Shown here: piece by piece, positions 26,559 to 34,431 of the stretch
How the letters are laid out: each line of letters begins with the position of its first letter
Position numbering within the stretch: position 1 is the stretch's first letter
DNA from: Flavobacterium branchiicola
GTDB lineage: Bacteria; Bacteroidota; Bacteroidia; Flavobacteriales; Flavobacteriaceae
NCBI RefSeq assembly: GCF_018383905.1
Contig: NZ_JAGYWA010000010.1
Span: 90,166 to 154,165 of the forward strand
DNA: 64,000 nt
Direction of reading: 5' to 3'
Notes under the pieces: generated by a model
The model's input: the letters and a program-made list of their open reading frames with translations, nothing else
The model's database searches: none
Told to the model about the DNA's origin: nothing
Program-made: the position numbers and the translations under genes

Positions 26559-26648
26559 TTTGTATTTTTCTGCCTTTAAAAATGAATAGTTTTTATTACT
26601 TTGTACTGGTAATAAATCGACGTAAAAATGTGCTGTTTTACATTTTTT

Positions 26649-26656
26649 CAAAAGTA
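26649..26656 (-). promoter_or_regulatory. -7 box of tdk
   Basis: The minus strand reads TACTTTTG, an exact TAnnTTTG match, about 90 bp before the preferred tdk start. It overlaps the ATG of the longer frame, which decides the start. Confidence 0.5.
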
Positions 26657-26793
26657 GAAAATTTTTATCAAATCAGAGTTTAGCAAACGCTTATTAACAG
26701 AAATAAAAAAATATCTTTTGGATTTCTTTCAGATTAAAGACATTCAGACATTAAATACACTAAAATACCTTATTCACTATAATTTCAACAGTT

Positions 26794-27846
26794 ATGAAAA
26801 AAAAATTGGAAGCCGATTTAATCAGCATTGCACATCGAATTTTAAAGCTTAAAAACAAATCCGATATCAATCAATTATATGCAGAAACACAGAAATTATA
26901 CGAAAAATTAGCTGTTTTAAAGTTTGTAGAAGAAAATTTCGAGGCCATAAAACCAACTATTGGACAAACTGAAATTAATGCTGAACTGGAAACTATTTTC
27001 AACAAAGAAGAAGAAATAGCTCCAGTCGTAACTGAAATTGAATCTCCAATTGCAGAGGAAGTTGTTGCAGAAGAAATCATTGCTGAAGAAACAATTGCTG
27101 AAGAAACAATTGCAACTGAAGAAACTAATGAACCTGAAATTTCAGAAGAAACACCGGAAGAAATCACAGAGCCAGTTGTTGAAGAAAAAGAAGAGCCAAT
27201 AGCGGAACAAACGATAGCTCCAATTGTAACTGAAACTATTGAACCGGAAGCAGAGAAAGAGGTCGAAAAAATCGAAGAATCTTTACACAACATTGGCGAA
27301 CTTTCGTTTACAACTGTAAATCACGCAAACCCAATTCCGGATTTTAAACCTGCTTTTGAATTAGAAAAAGAGGCTGAAATTACAGACGAAATTAAGGAAG
27401 AAACAAAAATTGAAACTTCAAGTAAACCAACTATTCTATTTGAAGATTTTGGAATAAACTATGCCGATGCACAATTTGTAAAAGTAGATAGTTTTGAAGC
27501 AGTTTCTCCGGTTTCAACTCCTTCCATAAACGAATTTACAGAAAAGAGAAACATTGAAACTGCTATTCTTGAAACTCCTGCTGCACCAAAAACGGCAACA
27601 TTAAATGAAAAGCTGGCAAAAGGTTTCCATATTGATTTAAATGACCGAATTGCTTTTACCAAAAACCTTTTCGGAAACAGTACAGAAGATTACAGCCGCG
27701 TTTTAAACCAGTTGTTAACTTTTGACACTTACAACGAAGCACAGGATTTTATTGAAAACATGGTAAAACCAGATTATAATAACTGGGAAGGAAAAGACGA
27801 TTACGCAGAACGTTTTCTTGGAATCATTGAGAAGAAATTCTCATAA
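26794..27846 (+). CDS. Hypothetical protein with Glu-rich low-complexity middle
   Basis: The 350-aa protein has a conserved-looking helical N-terminal part (residues 1-55: LEADLISIAHRILKLKNK...), a central acidic low-complexity stretch (about 68-165, repeats of the form AEETIAEET), and a C-terminal part (about 270-350: LNEKLAKGFHIDLNDRIAFTKNLFG... and NWEGKDDYAERFLGIIEKKF). There is no signal peptide, so it is probably cytoplasmic. I recognise it only as a flavobacterial hypothetical. It sits 49 bp upstream of rsmI in the same direction. The acidic middle is prone to length change. Confidence 0.75.
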   Translation: MKKKLEADLISIAHRILKLKNKSDINQLYAETQKLYEKLAVLKFVEENFEAIKPTIGQTEINAELETIFNKEEEIAPVVTEIESPIAEEVVAEEIIAEETIAEETIATEETNEPEISEETPEEITEPVVEEKEEPIAEQTIAPIVTETIEPEAEKEVEKIEESLHNIGELSFTTVNHANPIPDFKPAFELEKEAEITDEIKEETKIETSSKPTILFEDFGINYADAQFVKVDSFEAVSPVSTPSINEFTEKRNIETAILETPAAPKTATLNEKLAKGFHIDLNDRIAFTKNLFGNSTEDYSRVLNQLLTFDTYNEAQDFIENMVKPDYNNWEGKDDYAERFLGIIEKKFS

Positions 27847-27894
27847 CATTTCACCTTTCACAGTTTACATTTCAAATTATCACGAATAAAAAAT

Positions 27895-28614
27895 ATGTCA
27901 AAATTATACATCGTTCCAACGCCAATTGGCAATCTTGAAGACATGACTTTCAGAGCCATTCGGGTTTTGAAAGAAGTCGATTTGATTTTGGCTGAAGACA
28001 CGCGAACAAGCGGTAAATTGTTGAAGCATTTTGAAATTGGCACGCACATGCACAGTCATCATATGCACAACGAACACAAAACTACCGAAAATCTAATCGC
28101 ACGTTTAAAAGCCGGCGAAACTATCGCTTTGATTTCCGACGCCGGAACTCCGGCCATTTCAGATCCCGGATTTTTATTGACCCGCGCTTGTGTTGAAAAT
28201 AAAATTGAAGTAGAATGTCTTCCCGGAGCGACGGCTTTTGTTCCCGCTTTAGTAAACAGTGGACTCCCAAATGACCGCTTTATTTTTGAAGGTTTCCTTC
28301 CGGAGAAAAAAGGTCGTCAGACTCGTTTTTTGGCTTTAGCTGAAGAAACCCGAACGATGATTTTATACGTTTCACCACATAAACTCGTTAAAACTTTAAG
28401 TGAGTTTATTCAGTATTTTGGAGAAGACAGACAAGTTTGCGTTTCGCGTGAATTATCAAAATTACATGAAGAAAATGTACGCGGAACTGCAAAAGAGGTT
28501 TTAGCGCATTTTGAGAAAACAGCTCCAAGAGGAGAAATCGTCGTGGTTGTCGCTGGAAAAACAATAGAGAAAGAAGCCAAAAGAAGTAAATATTCTAAGG
28601 ACGAAGAAGAATAA
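27895..28614 (+). CDS. rsmI: 16S rRNA (cytidine(1402)-2'-O)-methyltransferase
   Basis: SAM-dependent tetrapyrrole-methylase-fold enzyme (239 aa) that 2'-O-methylates C1402 in the ribosomal decoding centre. Motifs: IVPTPIGNLEDMTFRAIRVLKEVD (residues 5-28), AEDTRTSGKLLKHF, ISDAGTPAISDPG, and CLPGATAFVPALVNSGLP. The C-terminus ends in a charged tail (KRSKYSKDEEE). Length is as usual. Confidence 0.95.
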   Translation: MSKLYIVPTPIGNLEDMTFRAIRVLKEVDLILAEDTRTSGKLLKHFEIGTHMHSHHMHNEHKTTENLIARLKAGETIALISDAGTPAISDPGFLLTRACVENKIEVECLPGATAFVPALVNSGLPNDRFIFEGFLPEKKGRQTRFLALAEETRTMILYVSPHKLVKTLSEFIQYFGEDRQVCVSRELSKLHEENVRGTAKEVLAHFEKTAPRGEIVVVVAGKTIEKEAKRSKYSKDEEE

Positions 28615-28632
28615 AATAATTATTTCAGCCAC

Positions 28633-28743
28633 TCCCGATAGCTATCGGGATTAAATGATTATCACAGATTATAAAAGAAACAAACCACAAATTTCACAAA
28701 TTTGCACAAATTAAATTAGCGGAAATTTGTGAAATTTGCGATT
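28633..28743. repeat. Palindrome TCCCGATAGCTATCGGGA and CACAAATT-type inverted repeat
   Basis: Bases 28633-28650 are a perfect 18-bp palindrome, repeated exactly at 29148-29165. Bases 28683-28703 and 28723-28743 are inverted arms (AACCACAAATTTCACAAATTT against its complement, 2 mismatches) around a loop ending ACAAATTAAATTAGCGG that is shared with the copy at 29265-29325. Confidence 0.8.
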
Positions 28744-28789
28744 AAAAAAATCATTGCTATTGTAATATTTAGCAAAAAAAAACCATAAT

Positions 28790-29134
28790 ATGAGCATTCA
28801 AGCCTTTTTAGAAAAAGTAAAACAAACTCCAACACAAATCACATTTCCAGAAACCATTGCAGTAATTGAAGAAAACTACAACTTTACTCCAACTGCTTTT
28901 CAAAATGGAACACAACATAACGCAGCAGGCGAAAATTCAGGTTCTTGCAAATTATTCTCTTTTGCAAAATTGCAGAATTTAAGCAAAGAAGAAACTTTAG
29001 CTTGTTTTGGCGCTTTTTATTTTGAAGAAGTTTTAGGTGATCCAAACGGAACCAATCACCAAAACATTAGAAATTTCATCAACTTAGGCTGGGACGGAAT
29101 TCAGTTTGAAGGAAATGCTCTTGAATTAAAATAA
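28790..29134 (+). CDS. HopJ type III effector family protein
   Basis: The 114-aa protein matches the HopJ family: PTQITFPETIAVIEENYNFTPTAFQNG, SGSCKLFSFAKLQNLSKEETLACFGAFYFEEVL, and NHQNIRNFI..GWDGIQFEG. The family was named after a Pseudomonas effector, but members are common in free-living bacteria without type III secretion. No secretion genes are present here. The real role is unknown, and it is probably a cytoplasmic protein. It lies between two clusters of dispersed palindromes. Confidence 0.8.
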   Translation: MSIQAFLEKVKQTPTQITFPETIAVIEENYNFTPTAFQNGTQHNAAGENSGSCKLFSFAKLQNLSKEETLACFGAFYFEEVLGDPNGTNHQNIRNFINLGWDGIQFEGNALELK

Positions 29135-29427
29135 TTTTAGATTTCAGTCCCGATAGCTATCGGGATTAGATTCTACACTTTGAACTCGTCAAACTTTGAC
29201 AAAGTTAAAAACAGAATATTCTGCCACAGATTAAAAGGATTTCAATGATTATTAAAAAAAAATGAACCACAAATTACACAAATTCCCACAAATTAAATTA
29301 GCGGAAATTTGTGTAATTTGTGGTTTAAAATAATCCTTTTAACCAGTGGCAAAACAAAAAATTACCCATTTAGATTAAACGATTTCCAAAATCTGAAATC
29401 TAAAATCAAAAATCTACAATCAAACAA
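29135..29427. repeat. Nested composite inverted repeat upstream of recJ
   Basis: Contains TCCCGATAGCTATCGGGA (29148-29165), half of the ACTTTGACAAAGTT palindrome (about 29186-29200) and a two-layer inverted repeat. Outer arms 29222-29241 / 29332-29351 (TGCCACAGATTAAAAGGATT, 2 mismatches); inner arms 29265-29284 / 29306-29325 (perfect 20 bp, AACCACAAATTACACAAATT) with a 21-nt loop. The last 40 bp before recJ are AAATCTA heptads. No ORF is visible. Confidence 0.85.
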
Positions 29428-31128
29428 ATGCGCTGGACCTTAAAACCAAAACCTACTAAAGAAAAAATCAAGCATTTGGCACAAGCCTTAAATGTAGAAG
29501 ATTTTGTAGCAACACTTTTGATACAGCGTGGAATTGAGACTTTTGATGAAGCGAAAAATTTCTTTCGCCCTTCATTAGAACATCTTCATGATCCATATCT
29601 TATGAAAGATATGCATAAAGCTGTTGACCGAATCGAAGTTGCTATTGCAAATCAAGAAAACATTTTGGTTTTTGGCGATTATGATGTTGATGGAACAACA
29701 GCGGTTTCGTTGGTTTCTTCCTATTTAAAATCACATTATCCTAACATTGCGACTTATATTCCGGATCGCTACGATGAAGGTTACGGAATCTCCTATAAAG
29801 GAATTGATTTTGCCGACGATAATGGATTTTCATTAATTATAGCGCTCGATTGCGGTATTAAATCAATTGAACATATCGCCTACGCGAAATCAAAAAATAT
29901 AGATTTTATTGTTTGTGATCACCACAGACCCGGAGACTCTCTTCCAAATGCGGTTGCTATTTTAGATCCAAAAAGAGACGATTGCTTTTATCCTTACGAT
30001 GAATTATGCGGCTGCGGCGTTGGTTTTAAACTAATTCAGGCTTTAGGCCGAAATCGAAATGAAACCATCGAAGATTTAGTTCCGTATCTGGATTTAGTTG
30101 CCACTGCAATTGCAGCAGATATTGTACCGATCACAGGTGAAAATCGCGTTTTAGCATATTTTGGTTTAAAGGTAATCAACAACGAACCAAGACCCGGAAT
30201 TAAAGCGCTGGTTCATCAGGTAAAAAAGAAAGTTCTTGATATTACTGATGTTGTTTTTATCATTTCTCCCCGAATTAATGCGGCAGGAAGAATCAAACAC
30301 GGCAATCATGCTGTTGAGTTATTGACTGAATTTGATTTTGAGCAAGCACAGCAATTTGCATCAGAAATTGAACAATACAACGCTGACAGAAAAGATCTGG
30401 ATAAAAAAATCACTAAAGAAGCATTTCAGCAAATTTTAGAAAATAACGAACAAGAACGTTTTTCTACTGTAGTTTTTCAGGAAGACTGGCACAAAGGCGT
30501 AATTGGAATTGTGGCTTCAAGATTAATTGAAACCTATTATCGTCCGACTTTGGTTTTTACTAAAAGCGGTGATAAATATGCTGCTTCTGCCCGATCTGTA
30601 AAAGGATTTGATGTTTACAATGCATTAGATGCCTGTTCCCAACATCTGGAACAATTTGGAGGACATATGTATGCTGCGGGAATGACTTTAAAAGCTGAAA
30701 ATTATTCGACTTTTAAACAAGCTTTTGAGAAACAAGTTGAAACCACCATTCTACCGGAAATGCGAACTCCGGAAATCGAGATTGATGCTAAAATAAACTT
30801 CTCAGATATTACGCCGAAACTTATTCGGATTTTAAAACAATTTGAACCTTTTGGCCCACAAAACATGACGCCGGTTTTTATGACTAAGGATATAAAAGAT
30901 ACCGGTTATGCTAAAACCTTAGGTGCAGAAGAAGAACATTTACGACTGTTTGCAAAACAAGCAAACTCCGACGGAATTGCTGCAATTGGCTTTGGACTTG
31001 GAAAAAAACTAGATATAACAAAAAATCAAAATACATTTCAGCTCGCTTATTCTATAGCCGAAAACGAATGGAATGGAACTGTTACAACCCAGCTTATGCT
31101 GAAAGACATTAGAACAAATGAAAGATAA
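29428..31128 (+). CDS. recJ: Single-stranded-DNA-specific exonuclease RecJ
   Basis: The 566-aa DHH-family 5'-3' exonuclease acts in recombination and mismatch repair. Motifs: GDYDVDGTTAV (about 83-93), DCGIKS, the DHH motif CDHHRPGDSLPNAVAI, a DHHA1 domain with GRIKHGNHAVELL, and WHKGVIGIVASRL. The C-terminal OB domain (EPFGPQNMTPVFMTKDI) is present. Two Mn ions would be held by the Asp/His residues of these motifs. The stop overlaps the MFS gene by 11 bp. Confidence 0.96.
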   Translation: MRWTLKPKPTKEKIKHLAQALNVEDFVATLLIQRGIETFDEAKNFFRPSLEHLHDPYLMKDMHKAVDRIEVAIANQENILVFGDYDVDGTTAVSLVSSYLKSHYPNIATYIPDRYDEGYGISYKGIDFADDNGFSLIIALDCGIKSIEHIAYAKSKNIDFIVCDHHRPGDSLPNAVAILDPKRDDCFYPYDELCGCGVGFKLIQALGRNRNETIEDLVPYLDLVATAIAADIVPITGENRVLAYFGLKVINNEPRPGIKALVHQVKKKVLDITDVVFIISPRINAAGRIKHGNHAVELLTEFDFEQAQQFASEIEQYNADRKDLDKKITKEAFQQILENNEQERFSTVVFQEDWHKGVIGIVASRLIETYYRPTLVFTKSGDKYAASARSVKGFDVYNALDACSQHLEQFGGHMYAAGMTLKAENYSTFKQAFEKQVETTILPEMRTPEIEIDAKINFSDITPKLIRILKQFEPFGPQNMTPVFMTKDIKDTGYAKTLGAEEEHLRLFAKQANSDGIAAIGFGLGKKLDITKNQNTFQLAYSIAENEWNGTVTTQLMLKDIRTNER

Positions 31129-32398
31129 ATCAAATAAGCCCGATCCTTATCAGGCACTTCGTTATAGAGAATTCAACGTTTTTTTAATATTACGTTTTGC
31201 CATGGTTTTTGCCTGGTCGATGCAGTTTATTGTAATCGAATGGGAAGTTTACAGTTTAACGAAAGATCCGCTTTCCTTGGGAATTATTGGTTTAATGGAA
31301 GTTATTCCGGCTGTTTCTATGGCTCTTTTTGCTGGACATATTGTGGATCAAAGAGAGAAAAAAGGTTTATTGGTAAAATGCATTCTCGGATTTTCGGTAA
31401 TTAGCTTTGGTTTATTTCTTCTGACCTGGCCAAAAGTTGTTGGCGGCTGGTCTTCACATTACATTTTATATTCTATTTATACTTTAGTATTTTTTGGTGG
31501 TTTGGTTCGCGCCTTTCTTGGGCCAACTATTTTCTCACTTTTATCCTTGATTATCCCTAAAAAAGCATATCCAAATGCGGCAACCTGGAGCAGTTCGGTT
31601 TGGCAAATTGGAGCTGTAATGGGCCCCGCTTTAGCTGGATTTTCAATCAACTGGATTGGCGTTCACTGGTCAATGTGTCTGGTTTTTGGATGTTCACTTG
31701 TTTCACTAATTGCTTTATCCCAAATCAGCAAAAAACCTATTATAAATCCAAAGATTGGAGAATCAATAAAAGACAGTCTTACAGAAGGTTTGACTTTCGT
31801 ATTTAAAAACAAAATTGTTTTAGGTGCCTTATCACTTGACATGATTGCGGTGCTTTTTGGAGGCGCAGTAGCACTATTACCGGTTTTTGCACAAGATATT
31901 TTAAAAGTAGGTTCTGAAGGATTTGGAATTTTAAGAGCCGCTCCTGCTGTGGGTGCTTTTATTACAATGCTTGTTTCGGCTTATGTACCCTTATACGAAA
32001 ATGCCGGAAAAAAACTTTTGATCGCCATTTTTGTTTTTGGTTTATCAATCATTTTATTTGGATTCTCGACTTATTTCTGGCTTTCTGTTTTTGCTTTATT
32101 TTTAAGCGGATTAGCAGACGGAATTTCTGTAGTAATACGTCAGACTATTTTACAACTTAAAACTCCGGATCACATGCGCGGACGCGTTGGCGCAGTAAAT
32201 TCAATTTTTGTTGGATCTTCTAACGAACTTGGTGCTTTTGAAAGTGGCGCAACTGCTAAATTAATGGGAGCTGTAACTTCTGTTATTTTTGGAGGAAGTG
32301 TTACACTTTTAACCGTTTTAGGTTTTGGATTTATATCGCCTACTTTTAGAAATTTAGATCTGAAAAAAGATATGGACGATCATCAAAAATTAGAATAA
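31118..32398 (+). CDS. MFS transporter (MFS_3/EntS-like)
   Basis: The 426-aa protein has about 12 TM segments: FLILRFAMVFAWSMQFIVIEW at TM1, AGHIVDQREKKGLL as the loop 2-3 motif, and the GRVGAVNSIFVGSSNELGAFESG segment typical of EntS-like exporters. The substrate is unknown. The start lies inside the end of recJ and the stop abuts the next ATG (TAAATG), so recJ, this gene and the hydrolase form a tight operon. Confidence 0.88.
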   Translation: MKDKSNKPDPYQALRYREFNVFLILRFAMVFAWSMQFIVIEWEVYSLTKDPLSLGIIGLMEVIPAVSMALFAGHIVDQREKKGLLVKCILGFSVISFGLFLLTWPKVVGGWSSHYILYSIYTLVFFGGLVRAFLGPTIFSLLSLIIPKKAYPNAATWSSSVWQIGAVMGPALAGFSINWIGVHWSMCLVFGCSLVSLIALSQISKKPIINPKIGESIKDSLTEGLTFVFKNKIVLGALSLDMIAVLFGGAVALLPVFAQDILKVGSEGFGILRAAPAVGAFITMLVSAYVPLYENAGKKLLIAIFVFGLSIILFGFSTYFWLSVFALFLSGLADGISVVIRQTILQLKTPDHMRGRVGAVNSIFVGSSNELGAFESGATAKLMGAVTSVIFGGSVTLLTVLGFGFISPTFRNLDLKKDMDDHQKLE

Positions 32399-33313
32399 AT
32401 GAAATTGTTTCCAGTTCTTGTATTTTTACTATTATCCCAATTAGGCATTGGGCAAAACCTGTATATCAAAACATACGGAAACGAAAAGAATAAAGCTTTA
32501 ATTTTTATTCACGGAGGTCCAAGTGGCAATGCCACTTTATTTGAAGGAACGACAGCACAAAAACTGGCAGATTTAGGTTTTTATGTGATTGCTTACGATC
32601 GAAGAGGCGAAGGAAGATCTACAGATCCTAATGCAAAATTCACTTATGAGGAAGCTTTTCAGGATTTAAATTCGATTTATAAAAAATATCATTTAAAGAA
32701 AGCCATTCTTCTAAGTCATAGTTTTGGAGGTTTGGTTGCTACACTTTACACCAATAAATATCCAAAAAATGTTAGCGCTTTGGTCTTGGCCGGCGCTTTA
32801 TTTTCGCAACAGGAAACGTACGACCATATTCTAAATACACTCAAGAAAAAGTACAACAACAATCCTGAGCAATTGCAACGAATAAACGTGGTCGAAAATT
32901 TAAATAAAAATTCAGCCGAATACCGAAAAGGTTGTTTTGAACTTGCAGGAGAAAATAGCTTCTTTAAAATGCCAAATCCAACCGAAGATTCAAAAAAACT
33001 GTATAGTAATTACGAAGCAGGAGAATTTTACAAAACGAATATTCGGAACAAAAATGCACCCCTGCTTTTTTATCAAAATGAAAAGCAAAATAATATCGAC
33101 AGCAGACCATTATTAAAGAAAATTAAAGCCGCCGGAATCCCCATTTTTGGCATTTATGGTAAAGAAGACGGTGTTTTTTCATCGGCACAAATTGCTTCAA
33201 TTGAAGCTATAACTGGCAAAAATCACTTTGCTTATATTGACAACTGCTCTCATTATTTATTTGTTGACCAACAAAATGAGTTTTTTGAAAACATGCAAAA
33301 GTGGTTTAAATAA
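32399..33313 (+). CDS. Secreted alpha/beta-fold hydrolase (proline iminopeptidase-like)
   Basis: The 304-aa protein starts with a signal peptide (MKLFPVLVFLLLSQLGIGQ). Hydrolase features: oxyanion-loop IFIHGGPSG (about 35-43), YDRRGEGRS, nucleophile elbow LLSHSFGGLVA (Ser about 105), an acid in YGKEDGVFS, and catalytic His in DNCSHYLFVDQQ. The HGGPSG motif favours the aminopeptidase-like S33 branch. It is probably periplasmic and co-transcribed with the MFS gene. Substrate unknown. Confidence 0.83.
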   Translation: MKLFPVLVFLLLSQLGIGQNLYIKTYGNEKNKALIFIHGGPSGNATLFEGTTAQKLADLGFYVIAYDRRGEGRSTDPNAKFTYEEAFQDLNSIYKKYHLKKAILLSHSFGGLVATLYTNKYPKNVSALVLAGALFSQQETYDHILNTLKKKYNNNPEQLQRINVVENLNKNSAEYRKGCFELAGENSFFKMPNPTEDSKKLYSNYEAGEFYKTNIRNKNAPLLFYQNEKQNNIDSRPLLKKIKAAGIPIFGIYGKEDGVFSSAQIASIEAITGKNHFAYIDNCSHYLFVDQQNEFFENMQKWFK

Positions 33314-33460
33314 CTCTATTGAATTCTAAAAGCATTCATCTAATTTTATTCAAAAAACAAACTCACAGAACCCATATAAATAACTGACAATCATTTATTA
33401 ACGAGATTTTTTAGCATTTTTTTATGTTTTCCTTAATCAAGTATTAATACAATAAGTACT

Positions 33461-33468
33461 TATCTTTG
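33461..33468 (+). promoter_or_regulatory. -7 box of the first small paralogue
   Basis: TATCTTTG is an exact match, 18 bp before the ATG at 33487. The longer frame's TTG start (33466) lies inside this box, so the ATG at 33487 is chosen. Confidence 0.5.
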
Positions 33469-33486
33469 TGGCCTAAAAAAAATGTC

Positions 33487-33843
33487 ATGAAAGACATCGA
33501 ACAGATATACCGCAACGATTTTGGAATTTCATTCTATTGGAAAGATGGCAATGAAATTGTATCAGATAAAATTCAATTGCTTTTTAAACAAATGGGATTT
33601 TATTTTTCAGTTCAGGAATTAAATGAATTTCACAATTTAATTGAAGACTGCGTAACAGACCATAACGATTATAATACAATTAGTGTAAAACGTGCCGTCG
33701 ATAAATTTTTATTAAAGACACCTTATGTTGCACTAGATTTAGAAATATCACCAAGTGAATTAAATTCTATAAAAGACTTGGTTGATGGTTCCTTATTTAG
33801 ACTTCATCTCAATGAATATATTTACGGTTCAGGCAGAAACTAA
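33487..33843 (+). CDS. Small hypothetical protein, first of a paralogous pair
   Basis: From the ATG at 33487 it is 118 aa, the same length as its neighbour at 33993, with which it shares the whole architecture: IEQIYRNDFGISFYW, GFYFSVQELNEF...LIED, KFLLKTPYVALDL, ELNSIKDLVDGSLFRLHLNEYIYG. There is no signal peptide or TM. It recalls small flavobacterial DUF6686-like proteins, but I cannot confirm this. It lacks the cysteine cluster of its paralogue. Each copy has its own -7 box, so they may be expressed differently. Function unknown. Confidence 0.75.
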   Translation: MKDIEQIYRNDFGISFYWKDGNEIVSDKIQLLFKQMGFYFSVQELNEFHNLIEDCVTDHNDYNTISVKRAVDKFLLKTPYVALDLEISPSELNSIKDLVDGSLFRLHLNEYIYGSGRN

Positions 33844-33964
33844 AACATTTCAACCTTTCTTTCATTAGAAATCCAAACATTTTGCGACACAGCCATGTTT
33901 CAGCAGAATGATTTTTTTTCAAATTTTTATGATTTTTTTATTTAGAATTAATATAAATAATATT

Positions 33965-33972
33965 TATATTTG
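33965..33972 (+). promoter_or_regulatory. -7 box of the second small paralogue
   Basis: TATATTTG is an exact TAnnTTTG match, 20 bp before the ATG at 33993. Confidence 0.5.
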
Positions 33973-33992
33973 TTGAAATAAAAGGATTTATA

Positions 33993-34349
33993 ATGAGAGA
34001 AATAGAACAGATATACCACAATAGTTTTGGAATAGCCTTTTACTGGAAACAAAACAATCAAACCATTCTGGATAAAGTACAATTGGTTTTTAAGGAAACA
34101 GGCTTTTATTTTACCGTTTCTGAATTGAATATGTTTTGCGATTTAATCGAAGACAGTATAATCGAAAACAATTGCTGCGAAGCTTGCGAATTAAAATACT
34201 CCTGCCATAAATTTTTATTAAAAACACCTTGTTCGTCTATAGATTTAGCGGTTAACATGACGGAATTAAAATCGATTAAAGACTTAGTTGAAGGTTCTTT
34301 ATTTAAAATCGAATTAGACGAATATGTTTACGGACCCGGATTAAACTAA
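33993..34349 (+). CDS. Small hypothetical protein with Cys cluster, second of a paralogous pair
   Basis: 118 aa, colinear with the protein at 33487 (REIEQIYHNSFGIAFYW; GFYFTVSELNMFCDLIED; KFLLKTPCSSIDL; ELKSIKDLVEGSLFKIELDEYVYG). It differs in the centre, where a cysteine-rich stretch replaces the other copy's polar loop: CCEACELKYSCHKF, plus a Cys at LKTPC and one at MFC. The spacing could hold a metal ion, though nothing proves it. Next downstream is a seven-haem lipoprotein cytochrome. Possible role in metal or redox sensing (inference). Confidence 0.75.
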   Translation: MREIEQIYHNSFGIAFYWKQNNQTILDKVQLVFKETGFYFTVSELNMFCDLIEDSIIENNCCEACELKYSCHKFLLKTPCSSIDLAVNMTELKSIKDLVEGSLFKIELDEYVYGPGLN

Positions 34350-34431
34350 AGATATCCGAAACATTTTAACAGTAATTTTTCATTATTTAAATATATTTTG
34401 ATTCAAATCAAAAAAAAGTATATTTACAGCA

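Noticed and set aside
26871..27293. 140-aa Ser-rich frame on the minus strand
   Set aside because: Complement of the Glu-rich low-complexity region of the gene at 26794; typical shadow of GAA-rich codons.
28790..29134. Type III secretion effector
   Set aside because: The HopJ name is historical; no secretion apparatus genes are present and the family is widespread in non-pathogens.
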